Made by a program: the position numbers and the translations under genes
Notes under the pieces: generated by a model
Databases searched by the model: none
What the model saw: the letters and a program-made list of their open reading frames with translations, nothing else
What the model was told of the DNA's origin: nothing
Assembly (NCBI RefSeq): GCF_014306105.1
Contig: NZ_JACRVF010000004.1
Span: 368,389-432,388, forward strand
Direction: 5' to 3'
Length of the DNA: 64,000 nt
Origin: Pontibacter cellulosilyticus
Lineage (GTDB): Bacteria; Bacteroidota; Bacteroidia; Cytophagales; Hymenobacteraceae
Part shown: piece after piece, positions 35,533-43,787 of the stretch
Numbering within the stretch: the first letter of the stretch is position 1
Layout: each line of letters starts with the position of its first letter

Positions 35533-36180
35533 CTACTTCACTACTTTTACAATATACTCTTCCTTGCTGTCTATTTTCTCCGTGTTTAAGCCTCCTCTCG
35601 AGATAGCAGGTATAGCCAGAAAGACATCTTTATTTGTGTCATTCAAGTCGAATGTGTAGGAGATTTGTGAGCGATTAGCGTACTGTTGCGGCTTTAAACA
35701 ATTGTAGAAGTCAGTGTTTTCAGCAATCCTCAGTGAGTATACTCCTGTAGAAAGTAGAACGAGACCTATTTTAAAGCGGTAGCCAGATTGATTGCACCCA
35801 TATGAGGCAATAATAAAAGTCGTGCGCTCATAGTTTTTTGTTTCCGCTTTAACTTGGTTTGATGAGACTACTTTGCAGAAGCCATCGGCAGGTTGGGAGT
35901 AAACCTGATATAAAGCTGAATAAGACAGTTCAACAGGAAGAGAAACAGAGTCAACTAATGCCGTTTGTTTTGACTTTGAGTCAAACAGGAACTTATTATT
36001 CAGATTGGTCTCAATCCAGATCGTATCACCTAAATTATAACTTTTCTGGAAAGGAGTTAAGCTTAACGTTTCTTTGTAAATATTTGCTGGTTCAGGATCG
36101 GGAGGATAATCATCGCCACATTGGAAACCCATTGCTAAGCATATAACAACTGCAACTAATAAGTATCTGTATTTCTTCAT
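35533..36180 (-). CDS. Probable lipoprotein, unknown
   Basis: A 215-residue exported protein. I chose ATG 36180 (MKKYRYLLVAVVICLAMGFQC); the frame opens four residues earlier. The signal sequence ends in a cysteine preceded by GFQ, a loose lipobox followed by acidic DDYPPDPEP, as often seen in Bacteroidota surface lipoproteins. The rest is beta-rich, with no domain I recognise. It sits between recF and the DUF721 gene on the same strand, with spacings of 85 and 211 bp, and its role seems unrelated to theirs. Confidence 0.68.
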   Translation of the reverse strand: MKKYRYLLVAVVICLAMGFQCGDDYPPDPEPANIYKETLSLTPFQKSYNLGDTIWIETNLNNKFLFDSKSKQTALVDSVSLPVELSYSALYQVYSQPADGFCKVVSSNQVKAETKNYERTTFIIASYGCNQSGYRFKIGLVLLSTGVYSLRIAENTDFYNCLKPQQYANRSQISYTFDLNDTNKDVFLAIPAISRGGLNTEKIDSKEEYIVKVVK

Positions 36181-36265
36181 GATGCATTGCATTTAAAGTC
36201 GCAGGTTAAAACTTATACTTTAACGCAGTACTAGTAATTCAGGCTCATATTAATATAACAAATGT

Positions 36266-37372
36266 TTAAGAAATCAACTTCACCACTCCATCCTTTACCT
36301 CAAATCTACGGATACTTTCCGAAAGGCCTTCGAGTATTTTATCCGTCCTATCTAAATGGGTGTCAGTTAAAAATATCTGGCCGAAAGTATGGGCGGCTAC
36401 CATTTGCATGAGCTTGGTAATGCGCTTTTCGTCTAATCGGTCAAATATGTCATCGAGCAGGAGCAAGGGCTTGTGGTGATGGCGCTGGTCCATTACCTCG
36501 AAGTGTGCCAGCTTTAAGGCGATAACATAGCTTTTCTGTTGCCCCTGCGAGCCGAAGTTTTTCACTGGGTTGCCATCCATCAGAAACACGAAATCGTCTT
36601 TATGCGGGCCTACGGTAGTGCGCTGCAGAGCTAAGTCTTTGCGCTCGGCCTGGTGCATCAGGTAAGCATAATCGGCACCCAACAGCTGGCTTTTGTAGGT
36701 AAGGGTAACCGTTTCGGAGCTGTCGGAGATGTGGCGGTAATGCTTCTGGAAAACAGGCACAAACTCCTCTAAAAACTTCTCGCGCTCCTGCGTCAGCTGC
36801 TCGGCAAAAGGTATAAGTTGCTCGTTTAGGATGTGAAGGTAATCTCGGTCTAAGTAGTTGCGTTCGGCAAACTGCTTTAGCAGCGAGTTGCGCTGTTTGA
36901 GTATATAGTTATATTGTATCAGCTGCTCCAGGTAAGTATGGTTAAGTTGCGAAATAAGGCTGTCGAAGTACTTGCGGCGTTCTTCGCTGCCTTCGCGTAT
37001 CAGATCGGTATCGTAAGGCGAGATAAGCACCACCGGAAACTGACCGATGTGGTCGCTTATCTTCTCATACACCACCTTGTTGTGCGTTACTGTCTTTTTC
37101 TGGCCCTGCTTCATGCTCACCTGCACGGTGTGCTTGGCACCCTCAATCTCAAAGCGGCCTTTCACCATAAAAAAATCCTCGCCCTGCTTTATGCTTTGTA
37201 CTTCGGTGCCCGGAAAGGCGCTTTTGGTCATGGAGAGGTAATGGATGGCGTCGAGCAGATTTGTTTTGCCGCTTCCGTTGTCGCCGATAAAGCAGTTAAT
37301 ATGCTCCGTAAAGGCAAGCGAGGCCTCTTCGTAGTTCTTGAAGTACAGCAAACTGAGATTTTCGAGGAGCAT
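36266..37372 (-). CDS. recF: DNA replication and repair protein RecF
   Basis: A 368-residue ATPase that helps load RecA at single-strand gaps. Walker A is GDNGSGKT at residues 30-37. The ABC-type signature region SQGQQKSYVIALKLAHFE, the Walker B LLLLDDIFDRLDEKR and the D-loop follow near the C-terminus, the normal RecF layout. I chose ATG 37372 (MLLENLSLLYFKNY), the conserved beginning; an in-frame ATG 33 residues earlier gives sequence unlike the family. It is divergent from pdhA, with 128 bp between. Confidence 0.93.
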   Translation of the reverse strand: MLLENLSLLYFKNYEEASLAFTEHINCFIGDNGSGKTNLLDAIHYLSMTKSAFPGTEVQSIKQGEDFFMVKGRFEIEGAKHTVQVSMKQGQKKTVTHNKVVYEKISDHIGQFPVVLISPYDTDLIREGSEERRKYFDSLISQLNHTYLEQLIQYNYILKQRNSLLKQFAERNYLDRDYLHILNEQLIPFAEQLTQEREKFLEEFVPVFQKHYRHISDSSETVTLTYKSQLLGADYAYLMHQAERKDLALQRTTVGPHKDDFVFLMDGNPVKNFGSQGQQKSYVIALKLAHFEVMDQRHHHKPLLLLDDIFDRLDEKRITKLMQMVAAHTFGQIFLTDTHLDRTDKILEGLSESIRRFEVKDGVVKLIS

Positions 37373-37500
37373 TTTTTCTACTTTGAATTCTTTTTCCTTA
37401 ATTTCGCAAGCTAAACCCGTTATGGGCCTGATTGCCCGCTGTTTCAGGTGCTTTTCCGCCTGAACATGCAACGGATAAAACCCAGATTAGATTTTTACCC

Positions 37501-38547
37501 ATGGCTGCTACGAAAGATAAGGCAAAAGCGAAGTCGGCGAAAGCAAAGGTACAGGCTGAGCCAAAGTTTTCAAAAGAAACATACATGTGGTGGTATGAGA
37601 ACATGAAACTCATCCGCCGCTTCGAAGAGAAAACGGGTCAGTTATATGGCCAGCAAAAGATAAAAGGTTTCTGCCACCTGTACATTGGCCAGGAGGCTTG
37701 TGTGGCTGGTGCCGTAACTGCGCTTACAAAAGACGATAAGTGGATTACTGCTTACCGCGACCATGCACACCCACTTGCCTTAGGTACAGATCCGGGTGCT
37801 GTAATGGCCGAAATGTTTGCCAAAGCTACCGGTTGCTCTAAGGGTAAAGGTGGCTCTATGCACATGTTCGACAAGAACGTGAACTTTGTAGGTGGCCATG
37901 GTATCGTAGGTGGTCAGGTGCCACTTGGTGCTGGGTTGGCGTTTGCCGAAAAGTATAACAACACAGGCAACTTGTGTATTTGCTACATGGGCGACGGTGC
38001 GGTGCGCCAAGGTGCATTCCATGAGGCTCTGAACATGGCCATGAGCTGGAAACTGCCTGTTATCTTCGTAATCGAGAACAACGGGTATGCAATGGGTACA
38101 TCAGTATCGCGTACTTCTAACGTGCAGGACCTGTACAAACTGGGTTCTGCTTACGATATGCCTTCTTTCCCGGTAGATGCCATGAGCGTGGAGAATGTAC
38201 ACACTGCTGTAGCCGAGGCTGCAGAGCGTGCGCGTGCCGGCGAGGGACCAACTCTACTGGAGTTCAGAACTTACCGCTACAAAGGCCACTCTATGTCTGA
38301 CCCGGCTAAGTACAGAACAAAAGAAGAGCTGGAAGACTACAAAGGCCGCGACTCTATAGAGGCAGTGGCAGCTACAATTCTTAAAAATGGCTGGGCTACA
38401 CAAGAAGAGCTGGACGAGATTGACGAGAAGATGAAGCAGCGTGTGGCAGAAGCTGTTAAGTTTGCAGAAGAGTCTCCTTACCCGGATCCGTCGGAGCTTT
38501 ACACGGATATCTACGTGGAGGAAGACTATCCATATATCATGGACTAA
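37501..38547 (+). CDS. pdhA: Pyruvate dehydrogenase E1 component, alpha subunit
   Basis: A 348-residue subunit of the heterotetrameric E1 that decarboxylates pyruvate with thiamine diphosphate. The cofactor motif runs from GDGAVRQGAFHEAL to VIENNGYAMGT (GDG…NN). HMFDKNVNFVGGHGIVGGQ and the phosphorylation-loop-like region YRYKGHSMSDPAKYRTKEE are also visible. A Lys/Ala-rich leader of about 18 residues precedes the core. I chose ATG 37501; an upstream frame of 23 residues is unlikely. The beta subunit and E2 are not adjacent, so the complex genes are split in this genome. Confidence 0.92.
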   Translation: MAATKDKAKAKSAKAKVQAEPKFSKETYMWWYENMKLIRRFEEKTGQLYGQQKIKGFCHLYIGQEACVAGAVTALTKDDKWITAYRDHAHPLALGTDPGAVMAEMFAKATGCSKGKGGSMHMFDKNVNFVGGHGIVGGQVPLGAGLAFAEKYNNTGNLCICYMGDGAVRQGAFHEALNMAMSWKLPVIFVIENNGYAMGTSVSRTSNVQDLYKLGSAYDMPSFPVDAMSVENVHTAVAEAAERARAGEGPTLLEFRTYRYKGHSMSDPAKYRTKEELEDYKGRDSIEAVAATILKNGWATQEELDEIDEKMKQRVAEAVKFAEESPYPDPSELYTDIYVEEDYPYIMD

Positions 38548-38557
38548 AACGCTTTTA

Positions 38558-38652
38558 ATTAAAAATTAGGAATTAAAAATTATAAATCTGGTGTTTGAGT
38601 ATTATAATTGTGGTTTCTAATAACTTATAATTTCTAATTTTGAATTTCTAAT
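38558..38652. repeat. AT-rich inverted repeat between pdhA and TPR gene
   Basis: Arms of 28 nt at 38558-38585 and 38625-38652 are complementary at 23 of 28 positions, built from ATTAAAAATTA/TTTCTAATTT-like units, with a 39-nt centre. The right arm ends 12 bp before the next gene's ATG. It looks like a small dispersed repeat or a remnant of a miniature element. Confidence 0.5.
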
Positions 38653-38664
38653 CTATCAATACTA

Positions 38665-39381
38665 ATGGCAAAAGAAACAGTTAAGAAGCACAGCGAGTTT
38701 GAGGAGCTGGTAGAAAATCCGGATGCGTTGGCAGAGCGCCTGACAACAGGTTCTGAGGATTTTGTGAAGAGAAATAAAACAAAGCTACTCGTAGTGTTTG
38801 CCACTATTGCTGCAGTTGTTGTGGCTGGTTTCTTATACTACAATTACAAGTCTACCCGTAGCACAGAAGCTCAGAACGCGATGTTCCAAGCGGTGTATTA
38901 TTTTGAGCAGGACTCTCTGGGCAAAGCTCTTAACGGCGACGGACAGTACCTTGGCTTGTTAGCTATTGCTAGTCAGTATGATGGAACAGATGCCGGTAAT
39001 CTGGCTAACTTTTACGCTGGCGTGGCATTGCTTAAAGAAGGTAAGTTTGCAGAGGCGCAGGAGTACCTGGAAGATTTCGAGTCAGATGACTACCTGTTGC
39101 AGGCGCGCGCTTACAGCTTAGTAGGAGATGCCATGCTGGAGCAGGGCAATAACAAAGAAGCTGCCGACATGTATATGAAGGCCGCTAACTACAATGCAAA
39201 TCAGTACTTCTCTCCGCAGTACCTGATGAAAGCTGGTATTGCTTTCGAAGCAGATAACAATTTTACAGCAGCTGCAGAGGCTTACGATAAAATCATCACT
39301 GACTTTGTTGCTTCTAACGAAGTTTCGGAGGCCAAAAAGTATAAAGCCCGTGCTGAGGCACTGGCTGGTGGCAAAAACTAA
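38665..39381 (+). CDS. Membrane-anchored TPR protein (YfgM-like)
   Basis: A 238-residue protein with a cytosolic N-terminus, one membrane helix at about 45-63 (LLVVFATIAAVVVAGFLYY) and a periplasmic domain of tetratricopeptide repeats. Examples are FYAGVALLKEGKFAEAQEYL, ARAYSLVGDAMLEQGNNKEA and AGIAFEADNNFTAAAEAYDK. The layout matches YfgM-type proteins that work with membrane foldases. It precedes ribH, but a terminator separates them. Confidence 0.8.
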   Translation: MAKETVKKHSEFEELVENPDALAERLTTGSEDFVKRNKTKLLVVFATIAAVVVAGFLYYNYKSTRSTEAQNAMFQAVYYFEQDSLGKALNGDGQYLGLLAIASQYDGTDAGNLANFYAGVALLKEGKFAEAQEYLEDFESDDYLLQARAYSLVGDAMLEQGNNKEAADMYMKAANYNANQYFSPQYLMKAGIAFEADNNFTAAAEAYDKIITDFVASNEVSEAKKYKARAEALAGGKN

Positions 39382-39410
39382 AGTATACTTTGGCTGATGC
39401 CTATGAACAG

Positions 39411-39445
39411 AAAGCGCTTTTGCTAAACAGCAGGAGCGCTTTTTT
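39411..39445 (+). terminator. Intrinsic terminator after TPR gene
   Basis: AAAGCGCT and TGCT pair with AGCA and AGCGCTTT (a small symmetric internal bulge), closed by AAAC and followed by a T run. Confidence 0.82.
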
Positions 39446-39555
39446 GTTGGTATCTTGCCATACCGGAAGTATAAAAGCAAACTAAGTAATGTGCAGGCGT
39501 TATACTTCGTAATACACCAATAACTAACAACCCTTAACGAGCAACGAAATAAGAA

Positions 39556-40032
39556 ATGGCTACATCTTTAAAGAACCTGAACGAATACAAAAAAGACAAT
39601 TTTAAAGATATCTCAGATAAAACCGTTGGCATAGTAGTGGCTGAGTGGCACGATGATATAACGAGCGTGCTTTGCCAGGGAGCTGTAGAAACGCTTCTGA
39701 AGCATGGGGCAAAAAAAGAAAACATCTTTATCAACTCAGTGCCGGGTAGCTTTGAACTTACTCTTGGCGCACAGTTTCTGGCGCTGCAGGAAGAAATTGA
39801 TGCCGTGATCTGCATTGGCGTTGTAATAAAAGGCGATACCAAGCACGATGACTACATTAACAATGCAGTAGCCAACGGACTTACCAATGTGGCTTTGAAA
39901 TTTAATAAACCTGTTGCTTTTGGCCTGGTTACCACTAATAACCTGGAGCAGGCATTAGACAGGGCAGGAGGCAAACATGGCAATAAAGGTGTAGAAGCGG
40001 CTGCAGCTGTTATTGGTATGCTGAGCTTTTAA
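39556..40032 (+). CDS. ribH: 6,7-dimethyl-8-ribityllumazine synthase
   Basis: A 158-residue enzyme that makes the riboflavin precursor lumazine from the ribityl-pyrimidine and dihydroxybutanone phosphate. Motifs are VPGSFELTLGAQFLA (substrate loop) and IGVVIKGDTKHDDYI, where the active-site His falls in the GDTKH segment. FGLVTTNNLEQALDRAGGKHGNKG at the C-terminus binds phosphate. It would assemble as a large shell in the cytosol. A terminator follows. Confidence 0.93.
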   Translation: MATSLKNLNEYKKDNFKDISDKTVGIVVAEWHDDITSVLCQGAVETLLKHGAKKENIFINSVPGSFELTLGAQFLALQEEIDAVICIGVVIKGDTKHDDYINNAVANGLTNVALKFNKPVAFGLVTTNNLEQALDRAGGKHGNKGVEAAAAVIGMLSF

Positions 40033-40058
40033 CTTAGTAGAAACAAATAAATAGAATA

Positions 40059-40100
40059 AAACAGGAAGAGGCAGCCTTATTGGGCCGCCTCTTCCTGTTT
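40059..40100. terminator. Bidirectional terminator between ribH and DUF3575 gene
   Basis: A perfect 14-bp stem, AAACAGGAAGAGGC with GCCTCTTCCTGTTT, has additional GCC/GGC pairing inside. It lies between convergent genes. Confidence 0.8.
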
Positions 40101-40121
40101 AAAATATGTTGCTTCGCTTTA

Positions 40122-40676
40122 CTAGAACTTAATACCGAAAGCTATACCTGTACGGATTCCAAAGCCACCAAATGCGCCGGTATCGAAAGCATCTTCTTCA
40201 CCGCTTTCTACTTTGATGCTTCCAGCGTTGTAATTAGGTCCAAAGAAGGTATCTAAAACAAAGCGGTCAGCAAAAACCCACTGGCTTCCTACCAGCATAC
40301 CGCCACCAAAGGTCTTAAAAGTTGCTTTATCCGTATGGTCACTGTGACCTTCGTACTCAGCAGTCATGTTAAATGATTGGTAGCGCATAAATGGTGCAAT
40401 GTAAAATCCTTGAGGAGCTTCTTTAGATTTGGAAAGGTACTTTCTGAATTCTGGAGTAATGCCATAGCCGCTGAATTTTGTATCCTCGATGCTGAAACCT
40501 GTGTAGAATACGCCAAGCTGCATACTCTTGTCTGCGGCTATGGTGCGCTCATAAAACACAGATCCTGTACGAACGATCGGGCTGATTACATTGATTTTAA
40601 AGATGTTGCTCTGAGCCTGTGCAGTACTCATAGAGATGGCAATTGCTGCCACAACGAACAGTAAAATTCGTTTCAT
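40122..40676 (-). CDS. Outer-membrane beta-barrel protein, DUF3575-like
   Basis: A 184-residue exported protein. I chose ATG 40676, which starts a clear signal peptide (MKRILLFVVAAIAISMSTAQAQ); the frame opens 15 residues earlier. The mature part alternates polar and hydrophobic residues as membrane strands. ISPIVRTGSVFYERTI and GITPEFRKYLSKSKEAPQGF are typical of the small DUF3575 barrels of Bacteroidota, and the protein ends in the barrel-closing FGIKF. Its function is unknown. Confidence 0.78.
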   Translation of the reverse strand: MKRILLFVVAAIAISMSTAQAQSNIFKINVISPIVRTGSVFYERTIAADKSMQLGVFYTGFSIEDTKFSGYGITPEFRKYLSKSKEAPQGFYIAPFMRYQSFNMTAEYEGHSDHTDKATFKTFGGGMLVGSQWVFADRFVLDTFFGPNYNAGSIKVESGEEDAFDTGAFGGFGIRTGIAFGIKF

Positions 40677-40718
40677 AACTAATGAAAATAAAAAGTGGAA
40701 GATGTTAATATACAGCAA

Positions 40719-40726
40719 CAAATATA
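40719..40726 (-). promoter_or_regulatory. Candidate -7 element for DUF3575 gene
   Basis: The minus strand reads TATATTTG, matching TAnnTTTG, 42 bp upstream of the start. No TTTG at the standard 19-bp spacing is seen. Confidence 0.25.
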
Positions 40727-40879
40727 TATTTTATTAGATACTTAGCGAGAGAATTCAAAAAAATATTTTATATGTTATAACATCTTTTGCACGAATATTG
40801 ATGTACTATAGCGTAAAAGTATCTGGAGTAAGGAGTTATTAAATTTTGATAACCCATAGTATATTCAAATCTTTAATCT

Positions 40880-40887
40880 TATTTTTG
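40880..40887 (+). promoter_or_regulatory. Candidate -7 element for DksA-like gene
   Basis: TATTTTTG followed by CAC matches TAnnTTTG. It gives a leader of about 140 nt before the DksA-like gene. The -33 half is not clear. Confidence 0.3.
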
Positions 40888-41033
40888 CACGAATTTTAGT
40901 GAAGATGCTAATAAACAGACTCTTGTACTAAAGTGAATACAATAGCTTAGCCGCGTTGAAGCGGCTGTGAGGTATAAGTTGGAATTAATAACCCAGATAT
41001 TGAGTTAAAGATATACAGTTCAAAAAAAGCAAA

Positions 41034-41423
41034 ATGAACACAAACGAAGAAAAGCAGCGCTATTCGCGTGAGGAGTTAGCAGAATTCGAGTCAATCATTG
41101 AAGAGAAGCTGACTAACGCCCGCAAAGAAGTGGCCTTTATAAAAGAAACCCTTAGCCGCCGCAACGATTCAGGTACAGATAACACAGCGTCTCCTACGAA
41201 AGTGTTGGAAGATGGTGCTGATACTGCTGAGAAGGAAAGCTTGAACCAGTTGGCATCCCGCCAGATGAAGTTTATCCAGCAGTTGGAAAATGCCCTGATA
41301 CGTATTAAAAACGGCACGTACGGTGTTTGTATAGTAACAGGCAAACTTATCCCGAAAGAGAGACTGCGTGCAGTACCGCATACACAGCACTCTATTGAGG
41401 CTAAATTACAGCGTAACGACTAG
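41034..41423 (+). CDS. TraR/DksA-family protein with degenerate zinc finger
   Basis: A 129-residue protein: an N-terminal coiled coil (about 8-90), then a DksA-type C-terminal module, RIKNGTYGVCIVTGKLIPKERLRAVPHTQHS. Classic DksA has four zinc cysteines here, but only one (in YGVCIVTG) remains, so the finger is probably metal-free, as in many Bacteroidota homologues. DksA-like proteins bind RNA polymerase and modulate transcription with ppGpp; this one likely does the same, by family inference. It precedes scpB by 12 bp. Confidence 0.82.
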   Translation: MNTNEEKQRYSREELAEFESIIEEKLTNARKEVAFIKETLSRRNDSGTDNTASPTKVLEDGADTAEKESLNQLASRQMKFIQQLENALIRIKNGTYGVCIVTGKLIPKERLRAVPHTQHSIEAKLQRND

Positions 41424-41435
41424 TACTTTTACAAT

Positions 41436-41999
41436 TTGAATATCCTGCAAAACCATATTCAGGCCCTGGTATTCTGTGCCCAGTCCCCGATAAGTATCGA
41501 AGAAATTCAGCGTTGCTTACAGGAGGCGTTAGGTATGGAAGAAGTTTTGGTAAGCGATGTGCTGGAAGCCGTAGAGGCGATCAACGAGCAGCTTAACGAA
41601 GCCAACTTTGCCTTCCAGATCTACGCGATTGGAGGAGGCTATCAGTTTCTGACTAAACCGGAGTACCAGGAAACGGTAAGTACTTACCTAAAGCATAAGT
41701 CAAAGAAAAAGTTGTCAGCGTCTTCTCTGGAGACGCTGGCAATTATTGCCTATAAACAACCGATCACGAGATCGGCGTTGGAGCAAATTCGCGGCGTTGG
41801 CTGCGACTATGCTGTTCATAAGCTGCTTGAAAAAGAGCTGATCGAGATAAAAGGCAAAGCCGATACCATTGGGCGCCCTGTACTTTACGGCACTTCCCAG
41901 AAATTTATGGATTACTTCGGCATCAACCACATCAAAGACCTTCCGCAATTAAAAGACTTCGCCACCGAAGAAAACATGATTGGCGAAACAGCCGATTAG
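41436..41999 (+). CDS. scpB: Segregation and condensation protein B
   Basis: A 187-residue winged-helix protein that with ScpA and SMC forms the bacterial condensin. It starts with TTG at 41436; the conserved N-terminus (NILQNHIQALVFCAQSPISI) begins right there. SSLETLAIIAYKQPITRSAL and IRGVGCDYAVHKLLEKELIEIKGK are the two hallmark segments, followed by GRPVLYGTSQKFMDYFGI. A short acidic tail ends the protein. It probably shares a transcript with the DksA-like gene 12 bp upstream; scpA is not here. Confidence 0.92.
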   Translation: MNILQNHIQALVFCAQSPISIEEIQRCLQEALGMEEVLVSDVLEAVEAINEQLNEANFAFQIYAIGGGYQFLTKPEYQETVSTYLKHKSKKKLSASSLETLAIIAYKQPITRSALEQIRGVGCDYAVHKLLEKELIEIKGKADTIGRPVLYGTSQKFMDYFGINHIKDLPQLKDFATEENMIGETAD

Positions 42000-42092
42000 G
42001 CTGCACCCTTAATGAACTATAAATAGAGATTTTCTATTATACTGCACATAACAAGGATACAGTAGCGATACTGCATCGATAACAATAATACC

Positions 42093-43784
42093 ATGGCAAG
42101 AGAAAACGAAAGACCTGCCCGCGATAATGCCGGCAGAGGAGAAGGTTTTGGCAGAAGAGGTTCTGACAGACCAAATAACGACCGCGAAGGGAAAAAAATC
42201 TTTAACAGGAGAGATAAAAACGACAGATCCGATGACGGTGGGGAGCGTGGCGAACGCCGCAGCTTTAACTCCGACAGAAGAGATAACGATAGAAGCGAAA
42301 ACCGCAGAGGCGGTGAGCGCAAATCTTTTGGCGACAGAAGAGAAGGCGGTGAAAGAGGAGAGCGTCGCTCGTTTGGGAATGATAGGAGAGAGGGCGGCGA
42401 AAGACGTTCTTTCAACTCAGACAGACCAAGAAGAGAAGATGGTGAGCGCCGTAGCTTTGGCAACGACAGAAGAGAAGGCGGAGAGCGCAAATCTTTTGGC
42501 GGAGGCAGACGCGAAGGTGGCGAGAACCGTGAAAGACGCCCGTCTGAAGGAAACCGTGTAAAACGCTACGATCGTGAAAACGAAGGTGGCGAGCGCAGAT
42601 CTTTTAACGCTGACAGGCCGGACAGAAGAGACGACCGCAGGGGGGATAGAAGAGAAGGTGGAGAGCGTCGTTCTTTTAACAGCGATCGCCCACGCCGCGA
42701 AGACGGGGAAAAAAGATCGTTTGGTAACGATAGACGCGAAGGTGGTGACAGAGGCGAACGCCGCTCTTATAGCGACAGAAGAGAAGGAGGCGAACGCAGA
42801 AGCTTTAACGCCGATAGGCCAAGAAGAGAAGATGGCGAGCGTCGTTCTTTCAGCAATGATCGTCCGCGTCGTGATGCAGGTGAGAGCCGCAGCTTTGGTG
42901 GCGAGAGAAAGCCGTTTAAGGCAGACCGCGAAAGCAGATTAGGTAAGCAGGCAGCTAGCCGTAACCGCTTCAGCGACCGCAAAGAAGGCGGAGAGCAGGA
43001 AGCACCGGATTATAACCTGAACCGTTACAAAGACAACCCGCGCATCAAGAAAACAAATCGCAAAGAAGACGAGGACGGCACTATTCGCCTGAACCGTTTT
43101 ATTGCCAATGCAGGTGTTTGTTCGCGCCGTGAGGCAGACAGCCTAATTGAGGCCGGCGAGATAAAAGTGAACGGGGAGGTGATTACGGAGATGGGTTACA
43201 AAGTACAGCCTTCTGACAACGTGCAGTATGGCAAAAAAATCCTGAACCGTGAGAAGCTGGTATACGTGCTGCTAAACAAGCCGAAAGACTTTATCACGAC
43301 TACAGAAGACCCAGAAGGCCGTAAGACCGTGATGGACCTTGTAGCGAGTGCCTCTAAAGAGCGTATCTTCCCGGTTGGCCGCCTCGACCGCAACACAACA
43401 GGATTGCTGTTGTTCACGAACGATGGCGAACTGGCCCAAAAGCTTACGCACCCATCAAACAACATCAAGAAGATCTACCAGGTAGAGCTGGATAAACCTG
43501 TCACCAAAGCAGACTTCCAGAAGATTGTAGAGGGCGTAGAGCTGGAGGATGGCAAAGCTGAGGTGGATGATGTAGCCTTGCTAGGTGACTCTAATAAGTT
43601 TTTAGGTCTTGAAATCCATATTGGCCGCAACCGCATTGTGCGCCGCATTTTTGAGCACCTTGGTTACGAGGTAGTAAGCCTGGACCGAGTTCAGTATGCC
43701 AGCCTAACCAAGAAAGACGTACCGCGCGGAGAGTGGCGATTCTTAACTGAGAAAGAAGTTATCAGACTTAAATTCTTTATGTAA
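42093..43784 (+). CDS. RsuA/RluB-type pseudouridine synthase with long repetitive N-terminal tail
   Basis: A 563-residue protein. Residues 1 to about 325 are a disordered, highly repetitive Arg/Gly/Glu/Asp/Ser tail. The enzyme follows: an S4 RNA-binding domain (RLNRFIANAGVCSRREADSL), then the synthase core with the catalytic aspartate in FPVGRLDRNTTGLLLFTNDG and a closing RRIFEHLGYEVVSLDRVQ. It converts uridine to pseudouridine in rRNA, most likely 23S (RluB-like). Related Bacteroidota enzymes often carry such tails, but this one is longer than the enzyme itself. coaX follows after 3 bp. Confidence 0.9.
   Translation: MARENERPARDNAGRGEGFGRRGSDRPNNDREGKKIFNRRDKNDRSDDGGERGERRSFNSDRRDNDRSENRRGGERKSFGDRREGGERGERRSFGNDRREGGERRSFNSDRPRREDGERRSFGNDRREGGERKSFGGGRREGGENRERRPSEGNRVKRYDRENEGGERRSFNADRPDRRDDRRGDRREGGERRSFNSDRPRREDGEKRSFGNDRREGGDRGERRSYSDRREGGERRSFNADRPRREDGERRSFSNDRPRRDAGESRSFGGERKPFKADRESRLGKQAASRNRFSDRKEGGEQEAPDYNLNRYKDNPRIKKTNRKEDEDGTIRLNRFIANAGVCSRREADSLIEAGEIKVNGEVITEMGYKVQPSDNVQYGKKILNREKLVYVLLNKPKDFITTTEDPEGRKTVMDLVASASKERIFPVGRLDRNTTGLLLFTNDGELAQKLTHPSNNIKKIYQVELDKPVTKADFQKIVEGVELEDGKAEVDDVALLGDSNKFLGLEIHIGRNRIVRRIFEHLGYEVVSLDRVQYASLTKKDVPRGEWRFLTEKEVIRLKFFM
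42236..42990 (+). repeat. In-frame degenerate coding repeat (RGG/RSF type)
   Basis: DNA encoding repeated blocks such as GGERRSFNSDRP, RREDGERRSFGNDRR and EGGERRSF, about a dozen units with variation. The repeats keep the other forward frames open too, which produces spurious overlapping frames. Confidence 0.75.
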
Positions 43785-43787
43785 GAC

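Larger units (their letters stand above)
40677..41033. other. AT-rich divergent control region
   Basis: A 357-bp divergent spacer without a gene. Two -7-like motifs are listed separately, one for each flanking gene. Long A/T tracts (around 40755-40790) may act as upstream elements. Confidence 0.4.

Noticed and set aside
42127..42942. Two plus-strand frames inside the repetitive tail of the pseudouridine synthase gene
   Set aside because: The repeats keep alternative frames open; composition is a frame-shifted echo of the real tail.
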